Part shown: piece after piece, positions 43,355 through 51,850 of the stretch
Position numbering within the stretch: the stretch's first letter is position 1
Layout: every line of letters begins with the position of its first letter
Origin: Streptomyces maremycinicus
GTDB taxonomy: Bacteria > Actinomycetota > Actinomycetes > Streptomycetales > Streptomycetaceae
Reading direction: 5' to 3'
Assembly: GCF_001184025.1 (NCBI RefSeq)
Contig: NZ_BBYG01000011.1
Location: 455,574-519,573, forward strand
DNA: 64,000 nt
Notes under the pieces: model-generated
The model's database searches: none
Told to the model about the DNA's origin: nothing
Seen by the model: the letters and a program-made list of their open reading frames with translations, nothing else
Position numbers and translations under genes: made by a program

Positions 43355-44248
43355 TCAGCCGCGTCCGTGGCGCCGGCGCCGGGTCGCGGCGAGGGCGGCC
43401 CCGGCGGCGACCACGAGAGCGGCCGTGCCGGCGGCGGCCAGTGCGGGGCTCCCGCTGTCCGCCAGCCGCCCCCCGCTCGTTCCGCCGGACAGCGCCTGCG
43501 GCCCCGGCGGCACCGGTACGGCGGACAGTGACGGTTCACCGGACGAGCCGGGCGGGCCGGACGGAAACGCGGTCGCGGAAGCAGAGGCGGAGGCGGAGAG
43601 GGAAGGGGAAGCGGAGGGGGAGGCCGGACCGCCGGTACCTCCGCTCGCACTCGCACTGCCGGACGACGACGGAGATCCCGTGGCCGGCGGCCGTGCGACG
43701 ACGGCGTAGGACGCCTTGCCGTCCATCAGGGCCACCGGGTCGATCAGCGGGCTGGGCTGGATGAGGCCCTGTGCCACGAACTGGACGGTGTTCGCGGTCG
43801 GCACCTGGGCGGCGAGCGCGATGCGCAGGCCGATCCGGGCGGTGCCGTTCGCCGGCAGCGAGCCCACGGACGGCAGACCCGCGTCCGTGCTGAGGAAGCC
43901 GGTGAGCGCGGTCTGGCCCGGCGTCAGCTCCACCGCCCGCCACACGGCCGCGGCCGCGTCGAACCACTCCACGGTGACCTGCTGCGGCGTCAGCGGTGTG
44001 GCGGGCGGAGCGAGCCGGATACCCACGGAGACGATGAAGCTGTCCGTGATGTCCGTGTCCAGCGTGTTGTGGAACAGGGCGTCGACGGCCAGCGGGGCCC
44101 CGCCGGGTGTCAACTGTCCTGTTGCTGGGGCGAGTTCGACATACGGTGCGACCGGGTCGGCGGCCTGGGCCGGTGCCGCGGAGAACAACGGCAGCACCAG
44201 GAACGCGGCACAGCTGAGCAGGGTGGTGAAAAACGCGCTACGGCGCAC
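43355..44248 (-). CDS. Cell-wall-anchored protein with LAxTG-like sorting signal
   Basis: A 297-residue secreted protein. The signal peptide ends at APAQAADP; a beta-rich domain follows (about 30-180) with DALFHNTLDTDITDSFIVSV and WRAVELTPGQTALTG, then a Ser/Ala/Pro-rich wall-spanning region. The C-terminus has the sorting pattern LADSG, a helix of about 20 residues and RRRRHGRG, which matches class E sortase substrates (LAxTG) with Ser in place of Thr. GGGGGGAG precedes the GTG. It is monocistronic, behind an unusually A/T-rich upstream region. Its binding role is unknown. Confidence 0.83.
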   Translation of the reverse strand: MRRSAFFTTLLSCAAFLVLPLFSAAPAQAADPVAPYVELAPATGQLTPGGAPLAVDALFHNTLDTDITDSFIVSVGIRLAPPATPLTPQQVTVEWFDAAAAVWRAVELTPGQTALTGFLSTDAGLPSVGSLPANGTARIGLRIALAAQVPTANTVQFVAQGLIQPSPLIDPVALMDGKASYAVVARPPATGSPSSSGSASASGGTGGPASPSASPSLSASASASATAFPSGPPGSSGEPSLSAVPVPPGPQALSGGTSGGRLADSGSPALAAAGTAALVVAAGAALAATRRRRHGRG

Positions 44249-44403
44249 GACGACCAGCTCCCCCCGGCGCGCGCCCCCAGCGCGCTTCCTGGCGTGATAC
44301 CGGAAAGTTTAAAGGATTAAGTACCCATAGCGATAGGCTCGTTATATTCGGTCGTAAATGAACAGAAGTTGTCCTTTTTCGCTACTGAGGCGAGAGGGGC
44401 GGT

Positions 44404-44498
44404 CGGGCCCCGGGTCGGCCGTCCCCGAGCCGGTCGGCCGCCCCCGAGCCGGTCGGCCGCCCCCGAGCCGGTCGGCCGTCCCCGTGCCGGTCGGCCGG
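44404..44498 (+). repeat. 19-bp tandem repeat
   Basis: Copies of GAGCCGGTCGGCC start at 44427, 44446 and 44465, with a one-base variant at 44484 and a partial copy near 44408; the period is exactly 19 bp. Each contains the palindrome CGGCCG. The function is unknown. Confidence 0.8.
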
Positions 44499-44572
44499 AA
44501 GCCGCCGAGGGAACCCTCGCGGAGGCCCTTGGGGATCTCTTGGCCTGTCGCACCCCCCTCGTACCGTCGACT

Positions 44573-44610
44573 TTCACGCTGACGTCATCCGACCCTTCCC
44601 TGACGTTCGG
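44573..44610 (+). promoter_or_regulatory. Possible PHO boxes upstream of the phospholipase gene
   Basis: TTCAC, GTCAT, CTTCC and TTCGG begin at 44573, 44584, 44595 and 44606, exactly 11 bp apart, as in PhoP-binding direct repeats (GTTCACC-type). The first two copies fit best. It lies about 80-120 bp before the start codon. Confidence 0.4.
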
Positions 44611-44691
44611 TGCCCTTGGAACACTCCTTGCGCGCGCATTGCGTCAAGAACCGGCAGGCGCAGCCCCTTCCGTACGAGAGGTGCCTCACCC

Positions 44692-46746
44692 ATGCCCGAA
44701 GTCAACCGGCGCCGATTCCTCCAACTCGCGGGCGCCACAACGGCGTTCACCGCTCTCTCCGGCAGCATCGAGCGTGCCGCCGCGCTGCCCGCGAACCACC
44801 GCACGGGGTCGATCGAGGACGTCGAGCACATCGTGGTCCTGATGCAGGAGAACCGATCCTTCGACCACTACTTCGGCACAGTGCGGGGGGTCAGAGGCTT
44901 CGGCGACCCCCGCCCGGTCACCCTCCCGAACGGCAAGTCGGTCTGGCACCAGGCGGACGGCGCCGGCAAGGACGTGCTCCCCTTCCACCCGGACGCCGAC
45001 GATCTGGGCCTCGCCTTCCTCCAGGATCTCCCGCACGGCTGGAACGACGGCCACGCCGCCTTCGACAACGGCAAGTACGACAAGTGGGTGCCCGCCAAGA
45101 GCGCCACGACGATGGCGTACCTGACCCGCGAGGACATCCCCTTCCACTACGCGCTCGCCGACACCTTCACCGTCTGCGACGCCTACCACTGCTCGTTCAT
45201 CGGCTCCACCGACCCCAACCGCTACTACCTGTGGACCGGACACACCGGCAACGACGGCAGGGGCGGCGGCCCGGTCCTCGGCAACGACGAGGTCGGCTAC
45301 AACTGGACGACGTACCCCGAACGCCTCGAGCGGGCCGGGGTCTCCTGGAAGATCTACCAGGACATCGGTGACGGCCTGGACGCGCAGGGCAGCTGGGGCT
45401 GGATCCAGGACGCCTACCGCGGCAACTACGGCGACAACTCGCTGCTCTACTTCAAGCAGTACCAGAACGCCGGGCCCGGCGACCCGCTGTACGACAAGGC
45501 GCGCACCGGCACCGACGCCCGTACCGGCGAGGGCTACTTCGAGCGGTTGAAGGCGGACGTCAAGGGCGGCAAGCTGCCGCAGATCTCCTGGATCGTCGCC
45601 CCGGAGGCCTTCACCGAGCACCCCAACTGGCCCGCGAACTACGGCGCCTGGTACGTCGCCCAGGTTCTCGACGCGCTGACCTCCGACCCGAAGGTGTGGG
45701 CGAAGACGGCCCTGTTCGTCACCTACGACGAGAACGACGGCTTCTTCGACCACCTGCTCCCGCCGTTCCCGCCGGCCTCCCCGGCGCAGGGCCGCTCGAC
45801 GGTCGACGTGGGCCTCGACGTCTTCCCGGGCGACAGCGGCCACGCCGCCGGCCCCTACGGACTCGGCCAGCGGGTGCCGATGCTCGTCATATCGCCCTGG
45901 AGCAAGGGCGGTTACGTCTGCTCCGAGACGCTGGACCACACCTCGGTCATCCGGTTCATGGAGCGCCGCTTCGGCGTCCACGAGCCGAACATCTCGCCGT
46001 GGCGGCGCGCCGTGTGCGGTGACCTGACCTCCGCGTTCGACTTCTCCCGCCCGGACACCCGGCCGGTCGTCCTGCCGGACACCGACGGCTACGAGCCCCC
46101 GGACAAGGGCCGCCACCCCGACTACGTGCCCACCCCGCCGGCCGTGCCCGTCCTGCCGAAGCAGGAGCGCGGCTCGCGGCCCACCCGCCCGCTCGGGTAC
46201 GCGCCCGCCGTGCACGGCGCGGTGGACCCGACCGCGGGCACCCTCACCCTCACCTTCGCCTCCGGGGCCAGGGCAGGCGCCGCCTTCCTGGTCACCTCCG
46301 GCAACCGCGCCGACGGGCCGTGGAGCTACACCACCGGGGCCGGCGCGACCGTCTCCGACACCTGGAACTCGGCGTACTCGGGCGGCGCGCACGACCTCAC
46401 CGTGCACGGCCCGAACGGATTCCTGCGCGCCTTCAGGGGAGCCGGCAAGGCGGCCGGGCCCGAGGTGACCGTCCGGCACGTCGACGCCGGGCTCGAACTG
46501 ACCTTCACCCACCGGGGCTACGGCACGGTGGAGCTGAGGCTGACCGACGGCTACGGCGGCCGGCCCACGACCGTCAGGCTGCGGCCCGGCGGATCGCTGA
46601 AGCGCACCCTGGACCTGCGGGCGAGCCACCGGTGGTACGACCTCACCGTCACGTCGAGCGCCGACCCGGCGTTCCTCAGGCGGTTCGCCGGGCACGTCGA
46701 GAACGGCCGACCCGGGGTGAGCGACCCGGCGATCGTCACGGAGTGA
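44692..46746 (+). CDS. Tat-exported phospholipase C (phosphoesterase family)
   Basis: A secreted enzyme of the PLC/acid phosphatase AcpA family, 684 residues, which releases phosphate-containing head groups from phospholipids. A Tat signal (NRRRFLQLAGATTAF) is followed by the family N-terminus (IEHIVVLMQENRSFDHYFGT-like at about 43-62), DPNRYYLWTG and TYDENDGFFDH; two C-terminal DUF756 domains follow (about 500-595, 600-680). It has the length of the phosphocholine-specific group. GAGGTG lies upstream of the ATG. PHO-box-like repeats suggest control by phosphate. Monocistronic. Confidence 0.93.
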   Translation: MPEVNRRRFLQLAGATTAFTALSGSIERAAALPANHRTGSIEDVEHIVVLMQENRSFDHYFGTVRGVRGFGDPRPVTLPNGKSVWHQADGAGKDVLPFHPDADDLGLAFLQDLPHGWNDGHAAFDNGKYDKWVPAKSATTMAYLTREDIPFHYALADTFTVCDAYHCSFIGSTDPNRYYLWTGHTGNDGRGGGPVLGNDEVGYNWTTYPERLERAGVSWKIYQDIGDGLDAQGSWGWIQDAYRGNYGDNSLLYFKQYQNAGPGDPLYDKARTGTDARTGEGYFERLKADVKGGKLPQISWIVAPEAFTEHPNWPANYGAWYVAQVLDALTSDPKVWAKTALFVTYDENDGFFDHLLPPFPPASPAQGRSTVDVGLDVFPGDSGHAAGPYGLGQRVPMLVISPWSKGGYVCSETLDHTSVIRFMERRFGVHEPNISPWRRAVCGDLTSAFDFSRPDTRPVVLPDTDGYEPPDKGRHPDYVPTPPAVPVLPKQERGSRPTRPLGYAPAVHGAVDPTAGTLTLTFASGARAGAAFLVTSGNRADGPWSYTTGAGATVSDTWNSAYSGGAHDLTVHGPNGFLRAFRGAGKAAGPEVTVRHVDAGLELTFTHRGYGTVELRLTDGYGGRPTTVRLRPGGSLKRTLDLRASHRWYDLTVTSSADPAFLRRFAGHVENGRPGVSDPAIVTE

Positions 46747-46837
46747 CCCGCTGGCGCCGGGGGCACGGCAAATGGGTGATGGGCACCGGATCGTGGGGGC
46801 TGGTCAGGTCCCTGCGGGCTCGGGGTAATGTGCCCCG

Positions 46838-47656
46838 GTGACCACGCATTCGAACACACCTTCAGGCTGGTACCCGGACCCGCACGGGGCGGCCCAGACC
46901 TTGCGTTACTGGGACGGCGCCCGGTGGACCGAGCACACCCACGAGGACGGCAAGGGCCAGGCCGCGCCGCAGGTGCCCCACCAGGCGGGGCCGGACCAGC
47001 GCGTCCAGCGCCAGGTGCAGCAGCAGGCCGGGGTCGCGGCGGGCGGCCCCGGCGGCGGCACCCTGTTCAGCGAACCGGTGCTGGTGGTGAACCAGAAGGC
47101 CAAGCTGATCGAGCTGACCAACGAGTACAAGGTCATGGACCAGCAGGGCGGTCAGCTCGGCTCGGTCGTCCAGGTCGGCCAGAGCGCGCTGCGCAAGATC
47201 CTCCGCTTCGTCGTCAGCATCGACCAGTACCTGACGCACAAGCTGGAGATCCGCGACGTCCACGGGCAGCCGGTGCTGCTGCTGACGCGTCCGGCGAAGT
47301 TCCTCAAGTCGCGGGTGGTCGTGACGCGCCCCGACGGGCAGCCGGTCGGCGAGATCGTGCAGCAGAACGTCTTCGGGAAGATCAACTTCGCCATCAACGC
47401 GGACGGCCGCCAGATCGGCGCGATCAAGGCGGAGAACTGGCGGGCCTGGAACTTCGCGATCGTCGACCACGCCGACAACGAGGTCGCCCGGATCACCAAG
47501 ACCTGGGAAGGCCTCGCCAAGACGATGTTCACCACGGCGGACAACTACGTCCTCCAGATCCACTACCAGCTGCCCGAGCCGCTGCTGAGCCTGGTCGTCG
47601 CCACGGCCCTGACCGTGGACACCGCGCTCAAGCAGGACGCGCGCGGTCTGGGCTGA
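46838..47656 (+). CDS. DUF2510 plus LURP-one/scramblase-like protein
   Basis: A 272-residue protein with an N-terminal DUF2510 motif (SGWYPDPHGAAQTLRYWDGA, about 9-28, then WTEHTH), a Gln-rich linker, and a C-terminal LURP-one/phospholipid-scramblase-like beta barrel (about 75-265: LFSEPVLVVNQKAKLIELTN, HKLEIRDVHGQPVLLLTRP, YVLQIHYQLPEPLLSLV). A TAATGT hexamer at 46826-46831 would place the transcript start at the GTG itself, so it may be leaderless. The function is unknown; membrane-related binding is possible. Confidence 0.85.
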   Translation: MTTHSNTPSGWYPDPHGAAQTLRYWDGARWTEHTHEDGKGQAAPQVPHQAGPDQRVQRQVQQQAGVAAGGPGGGTLFSEPVLVVNQKAKLIELTNEYKVMDQQGGQLGSVVQVGQSALRKILRFVVSIDQYLTHKLEIRDVHGQPVLLLTRPAKFLKSRVVVTRPDGQPVGEIVQQNVFGKINFAINADGRQIGAIKAENWRAWNFAIVDHADNEVARITKTWEGLAKTMFTTADNYVLQIHYQLPEPLLSLVVATALTVDTALKQDARGLG

Positions 47657-47670
47657 CGCCCGCCGTGCCC

Positions 47671-47696
47671 GGGTGACACCCCGCGGGGTGTCACCC
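47671..47696. terminator. Bidirectional terminator
   Basis: A perfect 26-base palindrome (arms of 13 with GGGTGACACCCCG) lies between two convergent genes, 15 bp after one stop and 9 bp before the other. It should end transcripts from both sides. Confidence 0.85.
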
Positions 47697-47704
47697 TGCC
47701 GGAG

Positions 47705-48655
47705 CTAGAGCGGGGTGAGGTGCTCCGGTCCGGTCGCGGGCCGGGGCAGCAGTGCCGGTTCGGCCGACGCCGTCCGCGCACTCAGCGCCAGCACCACCGC
47801 CACGGGATGGTCGTCCTCGTCCTCGACGGCACCGGGCTCCGGCGCGGCCCGGGACAGCAGCACCACGCCCCACCCGGCGACGCCCGCTCCCGCCAGCGCC
47901 AGGAGCACACCCGCCGCCCCGCCCTGGAGGCGTTCGCCCAGGAGCGCGAGGCCGATCGCCGCTGCGGCCACCGGGTTCGCCAGGGTCACCATCGCCAGCG
48001 GCGCGCCGAGCCCGCCTCGGTATGCGGTCTGCGACAGCAGCAGCCCGGCCGTCGCGAAGGCCGCGACCAGCAGCGCCACCCCGATCACCTGCACGCTGAG
48101 CAGCGGGCCGGAACGGTCCGTCGCGGCCACCGTCACGGTCTGGGTGAGGGCCGAGGCGACCCCCGACGCGAAGCCGGACGCGGTCGCGTGCCGCAGTCCC
48201 GGCTTGGCGCCGCGCCGGGCCAGCAGCCCGATGAGCGCCGCGGTCGCGCCCGCCACCGCCACCGCCTCCGGCACGCTCAGGACGTCCTCGGGAGCCGGGC
48301 CGGACGCGGTGACCAGGATGGCGGCCAGGCCGGCCAGGGTGAAGGCGGTGCCCCGCCACTCGGCCGCGCTGACCCGGCGCCCCGCGACCCGCGCGCCCAT
48401 CGGCACCGCCGCGACCAGGGTGAGCGCGCCGAGCGGCTGCACCACGGTCAGCGGTCCGTACTTGAGGGCGACCACGTGCAGCAGCGCGGCGGCGGCGTTC
48501 AGCCCGACCGAGCACCACCAGGAGCCGTTGCCGAGCAGGCGCAGCAGGCCCGTGCCGGGGTGCCGGGAGGCCAGCCTCTCCTGGGCGACGGCGGCGGCCG
48601 CGTAGGCGACGGCCGAGAAGAGGGACAGGACGACGGCGACCAGGGTGGCGTTCAC
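47705..48655 (-). CDS. EamA/DMT-family membrane transporter
   Basis: A 316-residue drug/metabolite-type transporter with about nine or ten membrane helices, from TLVAVVLSLFSAVAYAAAAV at the N-terminus to AGVAGWGVVLLSRA; the two EamA halves show LKYGPLTVVQPLGALTLVAA and LANPVAAAAIGLALLGERLQ. The tail after residue 285 is soluble and disordered. The GTG start overlaps the PAP2 gene stop (GTGA). It could export a lipid precursor or metabolite; the link with the phosphatase is suggestive only. Both genes lie downstream of the TetR operator array. Confidence 0.85.
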   Translation of the reverse strand: MNATLVAVVLSLFSAVAYAAAAVAQERLASRHPGTGLLRLLGNGSWWCSVGLNAAAALLHVVALKYGPLTVVQPLGALTLVAAVPMGARVAGRRVSAAEWRGTAFTLAGLAAILVTASGPAPEDVLSVPEAVAVAGATAALIGLLARRGAKPGLRHATASGFASGVASALTQTVTVAATDRSGPLLSVQVIGVALLVAAFATAGLLLSQTAYRGGLGAPLAMVTLANPVAAAAIGLALLGERLQGGAAGVLLALAGAGVAGWGVVLLSRAAPEPGAVEDEDDHPVAVVLALSARTASAEPALLPRPATGPEHLTPL

Positions 48656-49449
48656 CGGCCCGCCCCCACGAGGATCCGGTCCTCGGCCGGGGCGGGGGCG
48701 GTCGTACCGCGTCCCGCCGTCGTGGCCGTGCGCCGGGGGGCGTGGATCAGCGCGAGCGCGAGGCCGAGCAGCGCGCCCGCCGCGATCGCGTCGAGCCAGT
48801 AGTGGTTCGCCGTGCCCACGATCACCAGCAGGGTCAGCAGCGGATGCAGCAGCCACAGCCACCGCCACCGCGACCGGGTGGCGACGATCAGGCCGATCGC
48901 GACCATCAGGGCCCAGCCGAAGTGCAGCGAGGGCATCGCCGCGAACTGGTTCGACAGGTGGTCCGTCCGCGGCGGGCCGTACACCGAGGGCCCGTACACG
49001 TGCGCCGTGTCGACGAGTCCCGTCGCCGCCAGCATCCGCGGCGGGGCGAGCGGCAGGGCGAGGTGCAGCACCAGGGCGGCGGCGGTGACCGCGGCCAGCA
49101 CCCGGCGGGCCCACACGTAGTGGGCCGGGCGCCGCAGGTAGAGCCAGACCAGGAACGCCAGGGTGGCGGGGAAGTGCACGGTCGCGTAGTAGGTGTTCGC
49201 GACCTCGACCAGGGTGTCGCCGTGCAGCAGCAGGGCCTGGACGGAGCCTTCCCCGGGGAGCCGGAGCAAGCGTTCGACGTGCCACACGTCATGGGCGTTG
49301 CGGAAGGCCTCGCCGGTGTGGCCGGCGGCCAGCTGCCGGCCGAGCTTGTAGACGAGGAAGAGCCCCGCGACCAGCAGGAGCTCTCGGACTATGGGCGGCC
49401 GCGCCGGCGTGACCGGCTCCGCTTCCCCAGGCTCGGTGCGGGCATTCAT
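48652..49449 (-). CDS. PAP2-family phosphatase (inositol phosphoceramide synthase-like)
   Basis: A 265-residue membrane phosphatase with about six helices. The catalytic segments are AAMPSLHFGWALMVAIGL and GTANHYWLDAIAAGALLGLA (the phosphatase His residues), with the LPLAPPRMLAATG loop between helices and the early segment ANTYYATVHFPATL. It fits the PAP2-3 (AUR1-like) group acting on lipid-phosphate substrates. The start overlaps nothing; it is first of the two-gene operon. A TetR-controlled, lipid-related role is likely but unproven. Confidence 0.88.
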   Translation of the reverse strand: MNARTEPGEAEPVTPARPPIVRELLLVAGLFLVYKLGRQLAAGHTGEAFRNAHDVWHVERLLRLPGEGSVQALLLHGDTLVEVANTYYATVHFPATLAFLVWLYLRRPAHYVWARRVLAAVTAAALVLHLALPLAPPRMLAATGLVDTAHVYGPSVYGPPRTDHLSNQFAAMPSLHFGWALMVAIGLIVATRSRWRWLWLLHPLLTLLVIVGTANHYWLDAIAAGALLGLALALIHAPRRTATTAGRGTTAPAPAEDRILVGAGR

Positions 49450-49478
49450 CCCCCGGCCCCTTCACTGACGGTGGTGCG

Positions 49479-49518
49479 TGTGGGTGGTGCATGTGGGTGG
49501 CGCGTGCGGGTGGTGCTG
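49479..49518 (+). repeat. 13-bp tandem repeat GTGGGTGGYGCAT
   Basis: Three adjoining units of 13 bp (GTGGGTGGTGCAT, GTGGGTGGCGCGT, GCGGGTGGTGCTG) lie just before the PAP2 start codon and outside any gene. They may simply be slippage. Confidence 0.6.
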
Positions 49519-49539
49519 CCGTGCGCGTGACTCGTGCAT

Positions 49540-49623
49540 ACACCATCGATACTATGTCGTACCGATACGCCAGTGTACCGATACGTCGGCGTACCGGTAC
49601 ACTGGCGTATCGATGGTGTGCGC
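49540..49623. promoter_or_regulatory. 16-bp-period operator array for the TetR regulator
   Basis: Five units begin at 49544, 49560, 49576, 49592 and 49608, each 16 bp, with cores CATCGATAC, TACCGATACG, TACCGATACG, TACCGGTACA and TATCGATGG. The outer 13 bp (49540-49552 and 49607-49619) and the inner 18 bp (49563-49580 and 49595-49612) are exact inverted repeats. The array sits between the PAP2 operon and the TetR gene, so it can control both. Confidence 0.85.
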
Positions 49624-49697
49624 CACACTGGACAGAGAATCCCGCGGCCGCCTCGAGACAGGCCGAAGGAACGGAAGAGAAGCGAGGGGAACGGCAG

Positions 49698-50312
49698 ATG
49701 ATGTCGCAGGCAGCGGACGGACCCGAGTCGGTCGCCGCCACGAGCCGCTCCAAGCTCACGCCCGAGCGTGAGCAGGAGTTCTTCGACGCCGTCCTCGACC
49801 AGGTCCGTGAATGCGGGTACGAAGCCGTCACCATGGAGGGCATCGCCGCCAGCACCCGGTGCAGCAAGTCCACGCTCTACCGGCAGTGGAAGACCAAGCC
49901 CCAGTTCGTCGTGGCCGCCCTGCGCTCGCGCCGTCAGGCCCGGCTCACCGGCATCGACACCGGCTCGCTCGCCGAGGACCTGCGCGAGGCCGCGCGGGCG
50001 ACCGGCCGCTGGTCCACGAACGACACCAAACTGCTCCAGGCCCTCGGCCACGCCGTCACCGGCGACCAGGACCTCGCGCTGGCGCTGCGGGAGGCGATCG
50101 TCGCCCCCGAGATCGAGGCGCTGCGTGAGATCCTGCGGCGCGGGGTCGAACGCGGCGAGGTCGCCCGCGACCACCCGGCGCTGGAGTACATCCCGGCGCA
50201 GATGTTCGGCGTGATCCGCGCCCGTCCCGTCGTGGACGGGCAGTACGCCGACCAGGAGTACCTGGTCCGCTTCGTGGAGGCCGCCGTGCTGCCGGCCCTC
50301 GGCCTCACCTAG
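49698..50312 (+). CDS. TetR-family regulator
   Basis: A 204-residue TetR-type regulator. The helix-turn-helix is near residues 38-60 (TMEGIAASTRCSKSTLYRQW), and the C-terminal effector half has LREAIVAPEIEALREILRRG, as in the AefR/TetR_C-like group. The ATG has GAGGGG about 10 bases upstream; a second ATG follows directly. It faces the PAP2-EamA operon across the operator array, so it probably represses that operon and itself. Confidence 0.88.
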   Translation: MMSQAADGPESVAATSRSKLTPEREQEFFDAVLDQVRECGYEAVTMEGIAASTRCSKSTLYRQWKTKPQFVVAALRSRRQARLTGIDTGSLAEDLREAARATGRWSTNDTKLLQALGHAVTGDQDLALALREAIVAPEIEALREILRRGVERGEVARDHPALEYIPAQMFGVIRARPVVDGQYADQEYLVRFVEAAVLPALGLT

Positions 50313-50433
50313 GGAAGACCGGCACAGAAACAAGACCGGCACACAGCTCAGCACCTGACTCAGGCCGCCGTCCACGGGATGACTGGACGGTGACCTGTCT
50401 CGCGCCGCACCGTGGGGACGGGGGCGGCGCGCA

Positions 50434-50449
50434 CCACCCGGCCGGGTGG
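50434..50449. terminator. Palindrome between convergent genes
   Basis: CCACCCGGCCGGGTGG is a perfect 16-bp palindrome in the 200-bp gap between the TetR gene and the convergent DUF2510 gene, and a GCCCC/GGGGC pair follows. It is the likely transcription end for both. Confidence 0.55.
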
Positions 50450-50513
50450 GGCCCCCTTGAGCGGAGGGGCGCCCCATCCGGCCGACCGTGTCACCGGCCC
50501 GTCAGGGGGCGGC

Positions 50514-51563
50514 TCAGACGTCCTGGCCGCTGCCGCCGCCCGTCGACACCTTGATGCCCTGGGTGATGGTGTCGATGACCGACACGCTCTGGTCCGCGTC
50601 GACGCCGAAGCGCAGCACCACCAGCCGCTTGGTGTCCGCGGGCGCCGGGAACGCCAGCGACTCGACATAGCCGTCCGCGCCCTTGCTCGTGACGGCCTTC
50701 CAGCGCACCAGGTAGCCCTTCTGCCCGGCCACCGTCACCGCCTTCGAGGCGAGCACCTCGTGCGAGGTGATCGCGCCGTAGGTCGTGCCGCCGTAGGACT
50801 CCTCGGCGTTGGCCGCGATGTCCGCCTTCGCGACCGCCTCGGCGGTCTCGCCCTTGGTCTCCAGCACCTCCACGGGCGCCGAGTACACGCCCCCCTTGGT
50901 GCAGGTCTTGGAGGTGTCGCCGGGGCACTTGTAGGAGGAGTCGGAGGTCAGCTGCGCGCCCACGCTCAGCTCCTGGCCGGTCCAGCCCTTCGGGATGGGG
51001 ATGCTGATCCCGTTGAGCGCGTCGGTCACCGCACCGCTCTTGATCTTCGGCGCCTCGGACTCCTCCGGCGAGGGAGAGGCCCCGCCCGAACCCCCGGAGC
51101 CCCCCGGACCGCCGGAGCCGCCGGAGTCGCCGAACGGCCCGCCCTGGCCGCCGTTGCCGTCCTGGCCGCCCGTGCCTCCGGGTCCGCCCTGACCGCCCGG
51201 CCCCTGGGCCGTGCCGCCGCCGCCCGAGCCGTCGTCGCCGGACAGCGCGTACACGCCGACCCCGATGGCGGCCAGGACCGCGACGGCCGCGGCGACGGCT
51301 ATCCCCGTCCGCAGCCCGCGCCGCGGGCCCTTGTCCGCCGGCGCCGCGGGATATCCCGGATACCCCGGATACCCCGGATACCCGGGGTGGGCCGGGTACG
51401 ACCCGTCCGCCGGGGTCTGCGCCGGCGGACCCCATACGGCGGCCGAGCCCGCGGCGCGGGTCTGGTCCGTCCATGCCTTGCCGTCCCACCAGCGTTCGGT
51501 GGCGGGACCGTCACTTGTCTGCCCCGGATCGGGATACCACCCGGGAGGAGTCACCTGCGTCAT
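50514..51563 (-). CDS. DUF2510 membrane protein with Gly-rich linker
   Basis: A 349-residue protein. The N-terminal DUF2510 segment (PGWYPDPGQTSDGPATERWW) is followed by a (PGY) repeat region near 57-72, one membrane helix (TGIAVAAAVAVLAAIGVGVY, about 86-105), a Gly/Ser-rich linker (about 107-165) and a folded outer domain of about 180 residues with a Cys pair (YKCPGDTSKTC). It has the topology of a Streptomyces sensor or wall-associated protein: cytoplasmic N-terminus, extracellular C-terminus. It is monocistronic, and its function is unknown. Confidence 0.82.
   Translation of the reverse strand: MTQVTPPGWYPDPGQTSDGPATERWWDGKAWTDQTRAAGSAAVWGPPAQTPADGSYPAHPGYPGYPGYPGYPAAPADKGPRRGLRTGIAVAAAVAVLAAIGVGVYALSGDDGSGGGGTAQGPGGQGGPGGTGGQDGNGGQGGPFGDSGGSGGPGGSGGSGGASPSPEESEAPKIKSGAVTDALNGISIPIPKGWTGQELSVGAQLTSDSSYKCPGDTSKTCTKGGVYSAPVEVLETKGETAEAVAKADIAANAEESYGGTTYGAITSHEVLASKAVTVAGQKGYLVRWKAVTSKGADGYVESLAFPAPADTKRLVVLRFGVDADQSVSVIDTITQGIKVSTGGGSGQDV
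51350..51385 (+). repeat. 9-bp coding repeat (PGY units)
   Basis: Four adjoining 9-bp units of GATACCCCG type encode the PGYPGYPGY stretch of the DUF2510 protein on the minus strand. The frame is preserved by unit length. Confidence 0.8.
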
Positions 51564-51850
51564 GCCCCCACCGTATGAGGCATCGGTGAAAGCCGGATGA
51601 GAGGGAGGGCACTCCGTTGAAATACCTTCCCGGCGCCCCGCCGCCCGGCTGGCGTGAATTCGACGTCAATTCGGTGCCCGTCACTCGCCGTTGACGCCGG
51701 GGGACCGCTTCCGCAGGCCCGCCGGGGCGCCCCGGACCGTCGCGTGTCACCCGTGGAGGCGGGACCTGCCCGGACCGCCCTCCGCGCGGGCCCCCGGAAG
51801 GCTACGCTCGACGTCGGTACGTCGTTCGGGCGACTTGGGGAGGTAGCGGG

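Larger units (their letters stand above)
44249..44691. other. Regulatory and repeat-rich intergenic region
   Basis: No gene is supported. From 44300 to 44375 the sequence is strikingly A/T-rich for this genome (GTTTAAAGGATTAAGTACCC) and probably holds the promoter of the wall protein. It is followed by a 19-bp tandem repeat and, upstream of the phospholipase, by possible PHO boxes. Confidence 0.55.

Noticed and set aside
44404..44498. Tandem repeat as a CRISPR array
   Set aside because: Units are 19 bp with no unique spacers, and no cas genes are present.
49540..49623. Inverted repeats as a terminator
   Set aside because: They lie upstream of two divergent genes, have no T tract and show a 16-bp period, so operator use is more likely.
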